Source: Dyadobacter beijingensis DSM 21582
Lineage (GTDB): Bacteria > Bacteroidota > Bacteroidia > Cytophagales > Spirosomataceae
Assembly (NCBI RefSeq): GCF_000382205.1
Contig: NZ_KB907786.1
Span: 1,240,001-1,304,000 of the forward strand
Reading direction: 5' to 3'
Length of the DNA: 64,000 nucleotides
Part shown: positions 17,140-26,565 of the stretch, one piece after another
How the letters are laid out: each line of letters opens with the position of its first letter
How positions within the stretch are numbered: the stretch's first letter is position 1
The notes under the pieces: generated by a model
Told to the model about the DNA's origin: nothing
The model's input: the letters and a program-made list of their open reading frames with translations, nothing else
The model's database searches: none
Position numbers and translations under genes: made by a program

Positions 17140-18561
17140 TTATTTCCAACCGCCGCCCAGGCTGCGGTAGAGGTCTACCCGCGCTACGAGCGACTGGCTG
17201 CGGATGAATGCGAGGTTGAGTTCGGCCTGCAAGGCATTGCCTTGCGCGGTGATCACTTCCAGGTAATTGGCCATATCGCTTTGGTAAAGCAATTGCGCAT
17301 TGGAAATAGCCTGCGTCAGGATATTCACCTGGTTGCTGGCGATCGCTTCCTGCTCTTTCAGTTTTTTGGTTTGGACCAATGAATTCGAAACTTCGCCGAC
17401 GGCATTCAGTACCGACTGGCGGAATTCGAGTACCGATTGTTCCCGCTCGATTTTGGCCACTTCCAGGTTGGTTTTCAGCTGGCGGCGGGCAAATATCGGC
17501 CGGGCAATGGTACCGGCAGCAATGCCGAACAGCGATCCCGGAATATTGAACCAGTTGCTCGATTTGAACGATTCGATCCCCCCGCTGGCGGAGATGATGA
17601 GCGACGGATACATGCTCGCCTGCGCTACACCGAGCTGCGCATTGGCAACAAGTACCGACATTTCGGCGGCACGCACATCGGGACGGCGGCTTACCAATGC
17701 GGCAGGAACACCGGTAGCGAGACTGTCGTTCGCCTTGAAATCAGCGAGTTTAACCTTCCGCTCAATGGCATTGGGCATTTGTCCGGTCAGGACCTGCAAT
17801 GCATTTTCCTGGATGGTAATGTCCTGTTCGAGTTGCGGGATGAGCAACGCAATGGCCTCGCGCTGCGCTTCCGATTGCTGCACGGAGAGGGACGTCACTT
17901 CGCCGGCGTCTTTCAGCAGGTTTGTGAGTTTCAATGTGTTATTGCTCAGTTCGAGGTTGTGTTTCGCCACTTCCAGCTGTTTGTCCAGCATTAACAGATT
18001 GAAAAAACCTCTGGCGATGTCGGCTACCAGTCGGGTTTGTACGGCTTTGGTCGCCTCGTAGGTTTGCAGGTACTGGCCCATGGTCGCTTGCTGCTGGCGG
18101 CGGATTTTGCCCCAGATATCGGCTTCCCATGACAAGTCAACACCGGCAATGTAATTCTCGATGTGTTTCGCACCGAGGAAGCTGCTTGCGCTGATCCCGT
18201 TCAAGCTGTTGCTCGACGGGCGGTTGTACGTGCCGGCCACGCGCAGGTCGAGGCGGGGGAGTTGCAGCATTCTGGCCTGTTTCACTTGCTGCTGCGCGAT
18301 ATCGATGCGTTTCAGGGCGATTTGCAGGTCATAATTGTAGGCAATACCGCGTTCGATGAGGTGTTGCAGCGTGGTATCGGGGAAGAATTCCTTCCAGCCC
18401 ATGTCCGCGATGGTGGCGGTGTCGCCATAAGGTACATTGCGGTATTCATTGGGCAGTGCCAGTTCCGGGCGCTGGTAGTCCTTGCTCACCTTGCAAGAGG
18501 CGAGTAGGGTTACCAGCAGGATCAGAACGGGTATTTGCGTTAATCTGAATGTATTTTTCAT
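17140..18561 (-). CDS. Outer-membrane efflux lipoprotein (TolC/OprM/NodT family)
   Basis: A 473-residue outer-membrane channel subunit. A lipoprotein signal ends in LLASC (lipidated Cys at residue 23), followed by KDYQRPEL, typical of the NodT family start. Two repeated halves of long helices then follow, including SWEADIWGKIRRQ and RRPDVRAAEMSVLVANAQLG. Trimers form the duct that completes the RND pump encoded directly upstream (21 bases between genes). It is the last gene of the three-gene efflux operon and is followed by a strong terminator. Confidence 0.93.
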   Translation of the reverse strand: MKNTFRLTQIPVLILLVTLLASCKVSKDYQRPELALPNEYRNVPYGDTATIADMGWKEFFPDTTLQHLIERGIAYNYDLQIALKRIDIAQQQVKQARMLQLPRLDLRVAGTYNRPSSNSLNGISASSFLGAKHIENYIAGVDLSWEADIWGKIRRQQQATMGQYLQTYEATKAVQTRLVADIARGFFNLLMLDKQLEVAKHNLELSNNTLKLTNLLKDAGEVTSLSVQQSEAQREAIALLIPQLEQDITIQENALQVLTGQMPNAIERKVKLADFKANDSLATGVPAALVSRRPDVRAAEMSVLVANAQLGVAQASMYPSLIISASGGIESFKSSNWFNIPGSLFGIAAGTIARPIFARRQLKTNLEVAKIEREQSVLEFRQSVLNAVGEVSNSLVQTKKLKEQEAIASNQVNILTQAISNAQLLYQSDMANYLEVITAQGNALQAELNLAFIRSQSLVARVDLYRSLGGGWK

Positions 18562-18582
18562 GATGTTATTCTAATAAAAAGA

Positions 18583-21500
18583 CTAGTGCGCTTCCGCCTC
18601 GGCCAGTTCCGGTTTAACCGGTTTTTTGACGACTTTTTCCTGCAAATACTGGAAGATCACGTACAGTACGGGTATTACGAACACACCGAAGATCACCCCG
18701 GTAAGCATGCCGCCCACGGCACCGGTACCGATCGAACGGTTACCGAGCGCTGACCCACCGGTTGCACGCATCAGCGGCAAAAGGCCCACAATGAATGCGA
18801 ACGAGGTCATCAGGATCGGGCGCAGACGCAAGCGCGACGCTTCCAATGCGGAGTCGACAATGCTCATCCCCGCCTCGCGGCGCTGAACGGCGTACTCGAT
18901 GATCAGGATCGCGTTTTTCGCGAGCAGACCCACGAGCATGATCAAACCGACCTGCACGTAAATGTTGTTTTCAATGCCCATCCAGTTGATGAATACCATC
19001 GATCCGAATACACCCAGCGGGATTGTCAGGATCACGGCCAGCGGCAGGATGTAGCTTTCGTACTGTGCTGCGAGCAGGAAGTATACGAATACCAAACTCA
19101 ATACGAAGATCAGAATGATCTGCGAGCCCGAGTTGATCTCTTCACGCGTCATACCGGTCCATTCCGTTTTGTAATTGTTCGGCAAAACCTTGTCGGCGGT
19201 TTCCTGCACGGCGCGGATGGCGTCACCGGTACTGTAACCCGGTTTCGGCGTTCCGTTGATCATTACGGCATTGTACAGGTTGTTGCGGGTCACGGTTTCA
19301 GGCCCGAATACGCGTTTCAAACTCACAAGCTGGTTGGCCGGCACCATTTCACCTTCGGTGTTTTTAACATAAATACCATCCAGCGACTGCGGGTTCTGGC
19401 GGTACAGCGGGTCGGCCTGCGCCATCACGCGGTAGTACTTACCGAACCGGTTGAAATCCGACACGAAACTTGAACCGTAGTAGATTTGCAGCGTTTGCAG
19501 CAGGTCGTTCACAGGTACATTCAGCTGTTTGGCCTTGGCATTATCGATTTCCAGCTGAAATTGCGGGTTACCGGTTGCGAAAGTAGTGAATGCATAAGCG
19601 ATTTCAGGACGCTGCATCAATGCGCCTAGGAATGCGTTGGTCGTCGTGCTGAGCTTTTCCAAAGAACCGTTTCCACGGTCTTGGAGCATAAACTCGAAAC
19701 CACTGACGTTACCGAACCCGTCCACGGTAGGGAAGGTGAAGAAGAACGCATTCGCGTCGTTCACCGACCGCACCTGCTGCGACATCATCCCTACGATCTG
19801 GTTAAAGTCTTGTACCTCACCGCGTTCCTCTTTCGGTTTCATGCGGATGAACCCTACCCCGTAAGGCGACGCGTTCGAGTTGGAAATGATGTTCATACCT
19901 TCCACGATGTAGCGGTGGTCGGCGATCGGCGACTTTTTCACAATGCTGTCCACCTGCGCCATCGCTTTCGACGTGCGGTCGAGCGAGCTGCCCGGAGGCG
20001 TGTTGAGCGCGTACAGGAGAAAGCCCTGATCTTCGGTAGGAATGAAGCCGGTAGGAGTCGTTTTGGTCAGCCAGAACGTCGTGCCCGAGATCACGATCAG
20101 CCCAACGATGGTTACCCATTTCTGGCGGATCAGGAATTGCAGGCTTTTCACGTAGCGGCCCGTCATCGATTCGAAACCTGCATTAAATGCGGCAAAGAAG
20201 CGGGCTGCAAAACCCTTGCGTTTACCGTCATGCCCTTCTTCCGCATGCGGATTTTTCAGGAAAAGCGCAGTAAGCGCAGGACTGAGTGTCAACGCGTTCA
20301 ATGCGGAAATGAGAATGGCGATGGCCAATGTAAATGCAAACTGCCGGTAAAATACCCCCGCTGGTCCCTGCATGAAACCAACCGGTACGAAAACCGCGGC
20401 CATGACGAGGGTGATTGAAATGATCGCGCCCGAAATCTCATTCATGGACTCGATAGTGGCGGGCTTGGCGCCCAGGTTCGTTCGTTCCATTTTCGAGTGG
20501 ACGGCCTCGACGACGACAATGGCATCATCCACCACGATACCGATCGCGAGTACCAACGCAAAGAGAGTCAGGAAGTTGATCGTAAATCCGAAGAGCTGCA
20601 TGAAGAAGAACGTACCGACGATCGCCACCGGTACCGCAATGGCCGGGATCAATGTCGAACGGAAATCTTGCAGGAATATGAATACGACGATAAATACGAG
20701 GATGAATGCTTCCAAAAGCGTCGAACGGACCTGGTTGATCGACTCGTCGAGGAAGTCCTTCGAGTTGTACATAATGGTCGTTTTCAGTCCTTTGGGGAGC
20801 GTTTTAGAAAATTCGCCCACGAGTTTTTCGGCCTGGATCAGGATGTCGTTGGCATTAGTACCGGCGGTCTGGAACACAGCCACACCGGACGATGCGTTAC
20901 CGTCGAGTTTACCATTGGAAGAATAGGTGTAAGAACCGAACTCAACCCGTGCAACGTCTTTGAGGCGAATGACGGAACCATCGCTGTTTGCCTTGATGAT
21001 AATGTCCTCGTACTCTTTGTTTTGCGTGAGTTTTCCTTTGTATTTCAAAACATATTCAAAAACCTCTTTACTCGCTTCGCCCAGACGGCCCGGAGCGGCT
21101 TCAAGGCTCTGCTCGCGGATGGCGCCGGTCACTTCCTGAGGCGAAAGTCCCAATGCCGCCAGGCGGTCGGGTTTGAGCCAGATGCGCATCGAGTAGTCAC
21201 GCGTGCCGAACGGCTGCGCCTGACCGACCCCCGGTATACGTTGGAGCTGAGGTACGAGGTTTATTTTAATGTAGTTCAAAAGGAACGTCTCGTCGTAAGT
21301 GCTGTCTTCGCTCGAAAGCGCCACAAACATGATGATCGAGTTCTGCTGCTTTTGCGTAGAGATACCGGCTTGCACTACTTCCTGCGGAATCTGGCTTACA
21401 GCTTTTGAAACGCGGTTTTGAACGTTCACCGCGGCGATATCAGGGTCGGTACCCTGTTTAAAGTACACGTTCAGGGCCATGGTACCGTCGTTGTTGGACG

Positions 21501-21741
21501 ACGACGTCATGTAGGTCATATTCTCGACCCCGTTCACGGCCTCTTCAATGGGCGTCGCTACGGCGCGGGCCACCACCTCGGCATTCGCACCCGGGTATAC
21601 TGCGGTTACCTGTACGGTAGGCGGCGCGATATCGGGGAATTTGGTGATGGGCAGTGTGGTAAGCGATATGATCCCGAGTAGTAATATCAGGATGGATATT
21701 ACCGTCGAAAGGACGGGCCTTTCAATAAATTTCTGAAACAT
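18583..21741 (-). CDS. RND efflux transporter, hydrophobe/amphiphile class (AcrB-like)
   Basis: A 1052-residue proton-driven inner-membrane drug exporter of normal AcrB length. Twelve membrane helices surround two large periplasmic loops. The proton relay is intact: adjacent Asp residues D405 and D406 in TM4 (GIVVDDAIVV) and K942 in TM10 (LLAKNAIL). The N-terminus MFQKFIERPVLSTVIS and the PGANAEVVARAVATPIEEAVNG segment are standard for the family. With the adaptor and channel it would expel lipophilic toxins or antibiotics. The TetR regulator at 23156 probably controls expression. Confidence 0.96.
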   Translation of the reverse strand: MFQKFIERPVLSTVISILILLLGIISLTTLPITKFPDIAPPTVQVTAVYPGANAEVVARAVATPIEEAVNGVENMTYMTSSSNNDGTMALNVYFKQGTDPDIAAVNVQNRVSKAVSQIPQEVVQAGISTQKQQNSIIMFVALSSEDSTYDETFLLNYIKINLVPQLQRIPGVGQAQPFGTRDYSMRIWLKPDRLAALGLSPQEVTGAIREQSLEAAPGRLGEASKEVFEYVLKYKGKLTQNKEYEDIIIKANSDGSVIRLKDVARVEFGSYTYSSNGKLDGNASSGVAVFQTAGTNANDILIQAEKLVGEFSKTLPKGLKTTIMYNSKDFLDESINQVRSTLLEAFILVFIVVFIFLQDFRSTLIPAIAVPVAIVGTFFFMQLFGFTINFLTLFALVLAIGIVVDDAIVVVEAVHSKMERTNLGAKPATIESMNEISGAIISITLVMAAVFVPVGFMQGPAGVFYRQFAFTLAIAILISALNALTLSPALTALFLKNPHAEEGHDGKRKGFAARFFAAFNAGFESMTGRYVKSLQFLIRQKWVTIVGLIVISGTTFWLTKTTPTGFIPTEDQGFLLYALNTPPGSSLDRTSKAMAQVDSIVKKSPIADHRYIVEGMNIISNSNASPYGVGFIRMKPKEERGEVQDFNQIVGMMSQQVRSVNDANAFFFTFPTVDGFGNVSGFEFMLQDRGNGSLEKLSTTTNAFLGALMQRPEIAYAFTTFATGNPQFQLEIDNAKAKQLNVPVNDLLQTLQIYYGSSFVSDFNRFGKYYRVMAQADPLYRQNPQSLDGIYVKNTEGEMVPANQLVSLKRVFGPETVTRNNLYNAVMINGTPKPGYSTGDAIRAVQETADKVLPNNYKTEWTGMTREEINSGSQIILIFVLSLVFVYFLLAAQYESYILPLAVILTIPLGVFGSMVFINWMGIENNIYVQVGLIMLVGLLAKNAILIIEYAVQRREAGMSIVDSALEASRLRLRPILMTSFAFIVGLLPLMRATGGSALGNRSIGTGAVGGMLTGVIFGVFVIPVLYVIFQYLQEKVVKKPVKPELAEAEAH

Positions 21742-21878
21742 AAAATTTGGATTTGTCCCCGTTCGCGGGGCTCATTTTCGAGTGTTTTGGCAAAGCGGGA
21801 GCTGGCCATCGCATTTTGCAACGCGATGGTGCTCAGTCAATTGGTGTAGATAGTTGTAAACCTTTTGCGCCCTGGTAC
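21742..21878 (-). other. Structured 137-base spacer between adaptor and pump genes
   Basis: The spacer holds two small perfect hairpins: CCCCG-TTCG-CGGGG (21757-21770) and CCATCGC with GCGATGG (21806-21829). Neither is followed by a T run on the minus strand. They may stabilise or process the polycistronic mRNA; this is inference. Confidence 0.4.
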
Positions 21879-23060
21879 TTAAATCGGGTTGGCGTGCAGC
21901 AGGCTGTCCATCGACATTTTCTGCGGCGCAATGGCCATTCCGTCTCTAAGCCTGTCCATACCGGCGTATACGATCTTTTCACCCGGCTTCAAACCTTTGG
22001 AAATCAGGTAGTAGCGTCCGCTGCGGTCTGCAACCGTCACGGGGCGGCCTTCCACTTTGTTGCTGTCGAGCACGGTGTAAACGAACACCTTGTCCTGCAA
22101 TTCGAAAGTCGCTTCCTGGGGGATCAGTACCGATTTCGCGAGCTTGTGCGGAATACGGATCCTGCCTGTATTTCCGGAGCGCAGCAAGCCGTTCCCATTC
22201 GGGAAAGTCGCGCGGAAGTTGATCGCCCCCATGGTCTTATCGAATTGGCCTTCAACGATTTGGACTTTTCCTTTTTGCGGGTAAACGCTGTTGTCGGCGA
22301 GTACCAGTTCCACAGCCGGGATCTGTTTGATCTTCTGTTCGATGGTGTTGCCGTCAAATTCCTGCTTGAAATCGAGGAAATCCAGCTCGCTCATCGAGAA
22401 GTATACGTGAATGTCTTTCGTTTCGGAAAGGACGGTCAGCGCGTCGGTGGTACCTTTGCCCACGAGGCTGCCGGTTTTGAACGGAATCGTTCCGATATAG
22501 CCGTCGGCCGGTGCCGTAATGGAAGTGTACCCCACGTTGATCTTCGCGGCATCCACGGCAGCCTGCGCCTGGGCAACATTCGCCTTCGCGGCATCATATG
22601 CAGCCTTCGCAGTTTTCAGCTGAACGTCGGAAACAACTTTGTTAGCAACTAGCGGTGTTAGTTTCTCCACGTTGATCGAAGCGCTTTCGAGTGAAGCCTT
22701 TGCCGATTGGAGAATCGCTTTCGCATTGTTCAGCTGCTCGGCGTATGGCCGGGCATCGATATGGAAAAGCACTTGACCTTTACGGACATAAGCACCCTCG
22801 TCGACAGAGATACGATCCAGGTAACCATCCACCTGCGGGCGGATTTCGATATCTCGGCTACCCTGAATGGAAGCCGTAAACTCACGGTGCGAAGTAACTT
22901 CGTGGTCGCTCACCTCTAACACCGGTAGCGCCTGGGCGGGCGGTGCGGTAGCGGGCGCGTTGGCAGTGGACGATCCGCAGCTGTAAATTGCAGCGGAACC
23001 TGCGGCTAGAAATAGGAGTGCAGTTAGCCTTTTTGCTGTTTTTAATTGGACCTTTTTCAT
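21879..23060 (-). CDS. RND efflux periplasmic adaptor (membrane-fusion protein, AcrA-like)
   Basis: A 393-residue lipoprotein adaptor. Its signal ends in IYSC (lipidated Cys at residue 28). A barrel-sandwich lipoyl half (EIRPQVDGYLDRISVDEG), a helical hairpin (about residues 105-175) and the second lipoyl half (ITAPADGYIGTIPFKTGSLV) follow, then beta-barrel and membrane-proximal domains. It bridges the RND pump and outer-membrane channel encoded downstream. It is the first gene of the operon. A 13-bp operator candidate matching one before the TetR gene lies 64 bases upstream of the ATG. Confidence 0.94.
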   Translation of the reverse strand: MKKVQLKTAKRLTALLFLAAGSAAIYSCGSSTANAPATAPPAQALPVLEVSDHEVTSHREFTASIQGSRDIEIRPQVDGYLDRISVDEGAYVRKGQVLFHIDARPYAEQLNNAKAILQSAKASLESASINVEKLTPLVANKVVSDVQLKTAKAAYDAAKANVAQAQAAVDAAKINVGYTSITAPADGYIGTIPFKTGSLVGKGTTDALTVLSETKDIHVYFSMSELDFLDFKQEFDGNTIEQKIKQIPAVELVLADNSVYPQKGKVQIVEGQFDKTMGAINFRATFPNGNGLLRSGNTGRIRIPHKLAKSVLIPQEATFELQDKVFVYTVLDSNKVEGRPVTVADRSGRYYLISKGLKPGEKIVYAGMDRLRDGMAIAPQKMSMDSLLHANPI

Positions 23061-23123
23061 GGATGTGGACTTCTTTTGCGGTGATAATCAGTTAATTATG
23101 AATAGGTAGTGAAGTTATTATTA

Positions 23124-23136
23124 CTAACGGTGTTAA
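23124..23136. promoter_or_regulatory. Candidate TetR operator before the efflux operon
   Basis: CTAACGGTGTTAA differs at two positions from the perfect dyad CTAACGATGTTAG found at the regulator's own promoter. It overlaps a weak minus-strand -7-like element TAGGTTAA (23133-23140), so binding would block the efflux operon. Confidence 0.6.
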
Positions 23137-23155
23137 CCTAGTGAGAAAAAAATAA

Positions 23156-23755
23156 TCAGAGGTTTTTGATGAAAGCGTCAACAGATTCGTCCATTACTTT
23201 TTTGTTCATTTGAGAGTCGTCGATATCGGAGCAGCGCATCATAACGATTGAAATCAAGCCGTGCAGTACCGACCACAACGCATGAATTTTAAAGCAAGTT
23301 TCCTCTTCTGAATTTTTTTTCTCTTTTACGATTCCCTCGATGGCTTCACCGATGTGGTCCCGGAAGCTGTTAAATTCCGGTTTCGCCTTGCCCGGGCTTG
23401 AACAGGGCATTCCCAAACCGTACATGAGCTGATAGTATTCGGGATTTTTAAATGCAAAGTTCCAGTAAGTTTCGGCATGGGCCCTTAGCCGTTCTTCCGG
23501 TTCCGCGTATTTGCGCTTGTCTTTTTCCAGCAATCTATCGAGTAACCGGAAACCATCCATAGAAAGTTCAAACAAGATCGCTTCTTTATTTTCGAAGTGA
23601 TCGTAGATCACCGGTACGCTGTATTCAATGGCATCGGCTATCTTCCTGATCGACAGTGACTGCCAACCTTCTTCCTTGACCAATTGCAAGGCTACCGCCA
23701 GGATATTGGTCCGCATATTTTCTTTCTGCCGTATTTTTCGTTCGAGGATTCCCAT
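23156..23755 (-). CDS. TetR/AcrR-family transcriptional repressor of the RND operon
   Basis: A 199-residue regulator. The N-terminal TetR helix-turn-helix spans residues 12-58 (ILAVALQLVKEEGWQSLSIRKIADAIEYS, then YDHFENKEAILFEL). An all-helical ligand-binding domain of the WHG/TetR_C_33 type follows, with the YYQLMYGLG segment. It lies upstream of and co-directional with the three efflux genes. Its own promoter and the efflux promoter carry near-identical 13-bp dyads, a typical local repressor layout. The inducing ligand cannot be predicted. Confidence 0.92.
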   Translation of the reverse strand: MGILERKIRQKENMRTNILAVALQLVKEEGWQSLSIRKIADAIEYSVPVIYDHFENKEAILFELSMDGFRLLDRLLEKDKRKYAEPEERLRAHAETYWNFAFKNPEYYQLMYGLGMPCSSPGKAKPEFNSFRDHIGEAIEGIVKEKKNSEEETCFKIHALWSVLHGLISIVMMRCSDIDDSQMNKKVMDESVDAFIKNL

Positions 23756-23772
23756 GGTAATTCAAGATTTAC

Positions 23773-23785
23773 CTAACGATGTTAG
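23773..23785. promoter_or_regulatory. Candidate TetR operator at the regulator's own promoter
   Basis: CTAAC-GAT-GTTAG is a perfect 5-3-5 dyad lying 17 bases before the ATG and directly next to the -7 element, consistent with autorepression. Confidence 0.65.
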
Positions 23786-23793
23786 CAAAGGTA
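23786..23793 (-). promoter_or_regulatory. Promoter -7 element for the TetR gene
   Basis: Read on the minus strand the site is TACCTTTG, an exact TAnnTTTG match, immediately upstream of the operator dyad and 30 bases before the ATG at 23755. Confidence 0.6.
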
Positions 23794-23901
23794 CTGCGGG
23801 TTTTTCACAATAACAATCCGCCGGCCGGTAACATCCCGGTTACCTTCGCTTGTCCGGTGTTCGACTAAAACCATGCCGGGCGCATCTGCGTTTCGGGCTT
23901 G

Positions 23902-25524
23902 TCAGCGGTCGACTGCCTGGGCCACAGGCATTTCTGCCGTTCCGAACAGCCTTTCCGCCATCTTATGATCGTGCCCGTACACATCTTTCCGGAATTGCAG
24001 ATTCCCGTGCTGGTCCACCCACGACGTGAAATAGCCGATAAAAACCGGGATTTCGTTCTTCCCGCGCAGGCGCACGTACTTTTCTTTGCCCGCATTCATG
24101 GCAGCGGTAATTTTCTCGCTCGTCCAGGTACTATCGCGTCGCAGCAGCCATTCCGCCATTTTTTTCGGCTCCGACAGCCGGATGCAGCCGTGGCTGAATG
24201 CCCGCTGGCTTTCGTTAAACAGGCTTTTACTCGGCGTATCGTGGAAATAAATGCTGTAACTGTTCGGGAACAAAAACTTGACCAGCCCAAGCGAATTCGA
24301 CTTGCCCGGTTTTTGCCGCACCGAGCCGCCGTTCCATTCCATATTGTGGCGTGCCAGGTAATTCGGGTTCTTTTTAATGCCGGGCAAAACTTCTTTTTTA
24401 AGGATGCTGGCAGGCACGTTCCAGTACGGACTAAATACGATTTGATTTAATGTACCTGAAAAAATGACAGTACCATTAGCCTCGGAACCCACGACAACCA
24501 CCATATCGAATGACAATTTGCCAGCTTCATAGGCGTGCAGCGTAAATTCAGGGATGTTCACCAAAATGTAGTCTGTCGGCGGGGCGGCAGGCATCCAGCG
24601 AATGCGCTCCATATTGATCAGCATCTGCCGGATGCGGCTACCGATCGGGACGTTCAGCTCCTTAAAAAATGCGGGGCCGGTGACGCCGGTTTGCTTCTGG
24701 CCCACGCGCTGCTGGAAGTGCTTCACGGCGCTGGTCAGGGTGGTGTCGAACAGTTTGGTACTATCCGGCCCGGGCAGGTCGCCGAGCAAATGCAGCCGGT
24801 TTTTCAGGGTTACAATCAGCGTGTCGCGGTCGCCCTCGCGGAATTTCTTTTCCGTATCCACGGTGGCGGGTTCGCCGTTCTGTGTGATCGAGTAGTATTG
24901 TAAGACTTTCTCTTTCAGAAGGTTATAGTGTCTGTTCACAGGCTCGTAAGCGGCCACGTTCTGTCCTTTGTTCTTTAAAAGCGAATCCAGGAAAACCTCC
25001 GGATTGAGTTTCCGGCGGGGAATAAACCAGTTGAGTTCCTGGGTGTTAATACGGTGATCGCCGGAATACGCGCGGTCGGTATAGCGGAAAAACTGCTCGG
25101 TGAGCGCCAGTTCCGTATCGATGACGAGCTGATTATCCGGGCTGATTTTTTTCAGCTGAGAAAGGGAATCGATGGCCTTGTCGAGCGCCGCATTATACAG
25201 CGAACTATCGCCCGAATAATGAATGAAATCATTGCGCAAACTCCTGAAAATAGGCACGAACTCGGCCACGCCATCGGGGAAAAACCACGCGTACTGGTAA
25301 TTCCGGTGGTTGTAGAAACTGCGCAGCTTGGCCGTAAGGCTATCGTCGAGTGTATGCGCGGACACGTACGAGGCAAGCGCCGCGGTATCGATAAAGAGCT
25401 CGGTGAAAGAGTTTTCGACGGTAATGGTCGTATCTCGTTTGGCGATTTCCGTTTTGTGCTCTGCCGTTTTGCGACAAGCCGCGCCAGCCACCGCCAGGAT
25501 CAGGAACAATGCGATTTTCTTCAT
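23902..25524 (-). CDS. L,D-transpeptidase (YcbB/YkuD-type) lipoprotein
   Basis: A 540-residue cell-wall enzyme. The start MKKIALFLILAVAGAACRK is a lipoprotein signal with its Cys at residue 17. A helical N-terminal domain, a peptidoglycan-binding-1-like domain (about residues 245-300, ending KQTGVTGPAFFKEL) and the YkuD catalytic domain follow. The active-site block SHGCIRLSEP holds the nucleophile C447. It would form 3-3 cross-links in peptidoglycan or attach proteins to it. The ATG at 25524 is preferred over one at 25581 because it begins the signal peptide. No partner genes are adjacent. Confidence 0.9.
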   Translation of the reverse strand: MKKIALFLILAVAGAACRKTAEHKTEIAKRDTTITVENSFTELFIDTAALASYVSAHTLDDSLTAKLRSFYNHRNYQYAWFFPDGVAEFVPIFRSLRNDFIHYSGDSSLYNAALDKAIDSLSQLKKISPDNQLVIDTELALTEQFFRYTDRAYSGDHRINTQELNWFIPRRKLNPEVFLDSLLKNKGQNVAAYEPVNRHYNLLKEKVLQYYSITQNGEPATVDTEKKFREGDRDTLIVTLKNRLHLLGDLPGPDSTKLFDTTLTSAVKHFQQRVGQKQTGVTGPAFFKELNVPIGSRIRQMLINMERIRWMPAAPPTDYILVNIPEFTLHAYEAGKLSFDMVVVVGSEANGTVIFSGTLNQIVFSPYWNVPASILKKEVLPGIKKNPNYLARHNMEWNGGSVRQKPGKSNSLGLVKFLFPNSYSIYFHDTPSKSLFNESQRAFSHGCIRLSEPKKMAEWLLRRDSTWTSEKITAAMNAGKEKYVRLRGKNEIPVFIGYFTSWVDQHGNLQFRKDVYGHDHKMAERLFGTAEMPVAQAVDR

Positions 25525-25685
25525 GCTGAAATAAGGTCGTGGACACGTCCAATATAATCGCTTTACCGTTAGAAATCCCATTTCTACCGAAGGATTATCA
25601 AATTGTCGACCCCTATTCCGCCAACCTATATTAGCGGAAGATTTGGTTTTTTGTTGTTGATTCCTGCCCGGACACCACGGCCCCC

Positions 25686-25706
25686 AGCCCGGTTCCGGGC
25701 TTTTTT
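25686..25706 (+). terminator. Orphan plus-strand terminator-like hairpin
   Basis: AGCCCG-GTTC-CGGGCT is followed by a run of T on the plus strand, yet both flanking genes are on the minus strand. It may end a short non-coding transcript from 25525-25685, or be a minus-strand structure whose T run is coincidental. Confidence 0.45.
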
Positions 25707-25719
25707 ATGGGGGTATTAA

Positions 25720-26373
25720 TTACCCCAGCACCCCTAACCGCATGGCTACCTTGGTCAATCCCACCACATTCTTCACGTGCAACTTCTGGAACAGGTTCCG
25801 CCGGTGGGTTTCTACCGTTTTGATGCTGATAAAAAGCTCCGCAGCAATGCGGGATGTGGAATATTCACGGGCGACGAGGGCCAGGATCTCCATTTCGCGC
25901 AGGCTGAGCGGGTGGTCGGTTTCAGTGGTTGTTCCGAAATCGCGGTGAGGAGCGGTGAGTGCGGCGAGATTTTGCATGATACGCTGGTCGAAATAGATCT
26001 GTCCGCGGGCAATGGCCCGGATGGCGCCGTACCACTCGTCGGTGTCGGAAGCGGCATCGAGAATGGCGCTTACGCCTGCGCACACGAGATCGCGGATGTC
26101 GGAGAGCGCGCCGCCGGGGCGGAAGACGGCAAAACGCAGGCCCGGGCAGGTTTTGCGTAAGTGGGTGATGCGCGACGGCAGCTTTTCCATGTCATAGTCA
26201 AACACGACAACCAGGTGGGCGGCATCCAGCACCGGGCAGGGCAGGTCCGGTAAGTCGCGAAGGGTAGCCGTCAGGTGAATGCCGGATTCTCGCCCGAACC
26301 ACGCGCTCAAAGCCTCGCGCTCGACCGGATAGGGATGTATCAGCAGGGTTTTTAAGGGTGTTTGGGGCATCAT
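25720..26373 (-). CDS. LuxR/NarL-type response regulator
   Basis: A 217-residue two-domain regulator. A receiver-like domain (residues 5-120) contains LVVVFDYDMEKLP, whose Asp may be the phosphorylation site, though the surrounding receiver motifs are weak. The C-terminal LuxR helix-turn-helix (about residues 150-212) is canonical: LSLREMEILALVAREYSTSRIAAEL, then KTVETHRRNLFQKL. The start is one of two adjacent ATGs (26373 or 26370); the frame extends to 26436 without family similarity. No histidine kinase is adjacent, so its input is unknown. Confidence 0.85.
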   Translation of the reverse strand: MMPQTPLKTLLIHPYPVEREALSAWFGRESGIHLTATLRDLPDLPCPVLDAAHLVVVFDYDMEKLPSRITHLRKTCPGLRFAVFRPGGALSDIRDLVCAGVSAILDAASDTDEWYGAIRAIARGQIYFDQRIMQNLAALTAPHRDFGTTTETDHPLSLREMEILALVAREYSTSRIAAELFISIKTVETHRRNLFQKLHVKNVVGLTKVAMRLGVLG

Positions 26374-26565
26374 CGCTTGCGGCTCGGAATGTTTTTTCAA
26401 ACATACACGGCCAGGCGGTAGCGGATCAACCGGCAATCGACGACCTGCATTTTAAATCGACGGATGCGCGGATTAGATTTTTATTATAATATGTAATAGG
26501 CATTACACGGATGCCCGATTCGCATTTTCTTTGCAAAGTTTTCCATTACACCAATTCAACGGACC

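Noticed and set aside
22649-22661. A third TetR-like dyad CTAGCGGTGTTAG
   Set aside because: It lies deep inside the adaptor coding sequence and is explained by codons for Thr-Pro-Leu-Val; probably chance.
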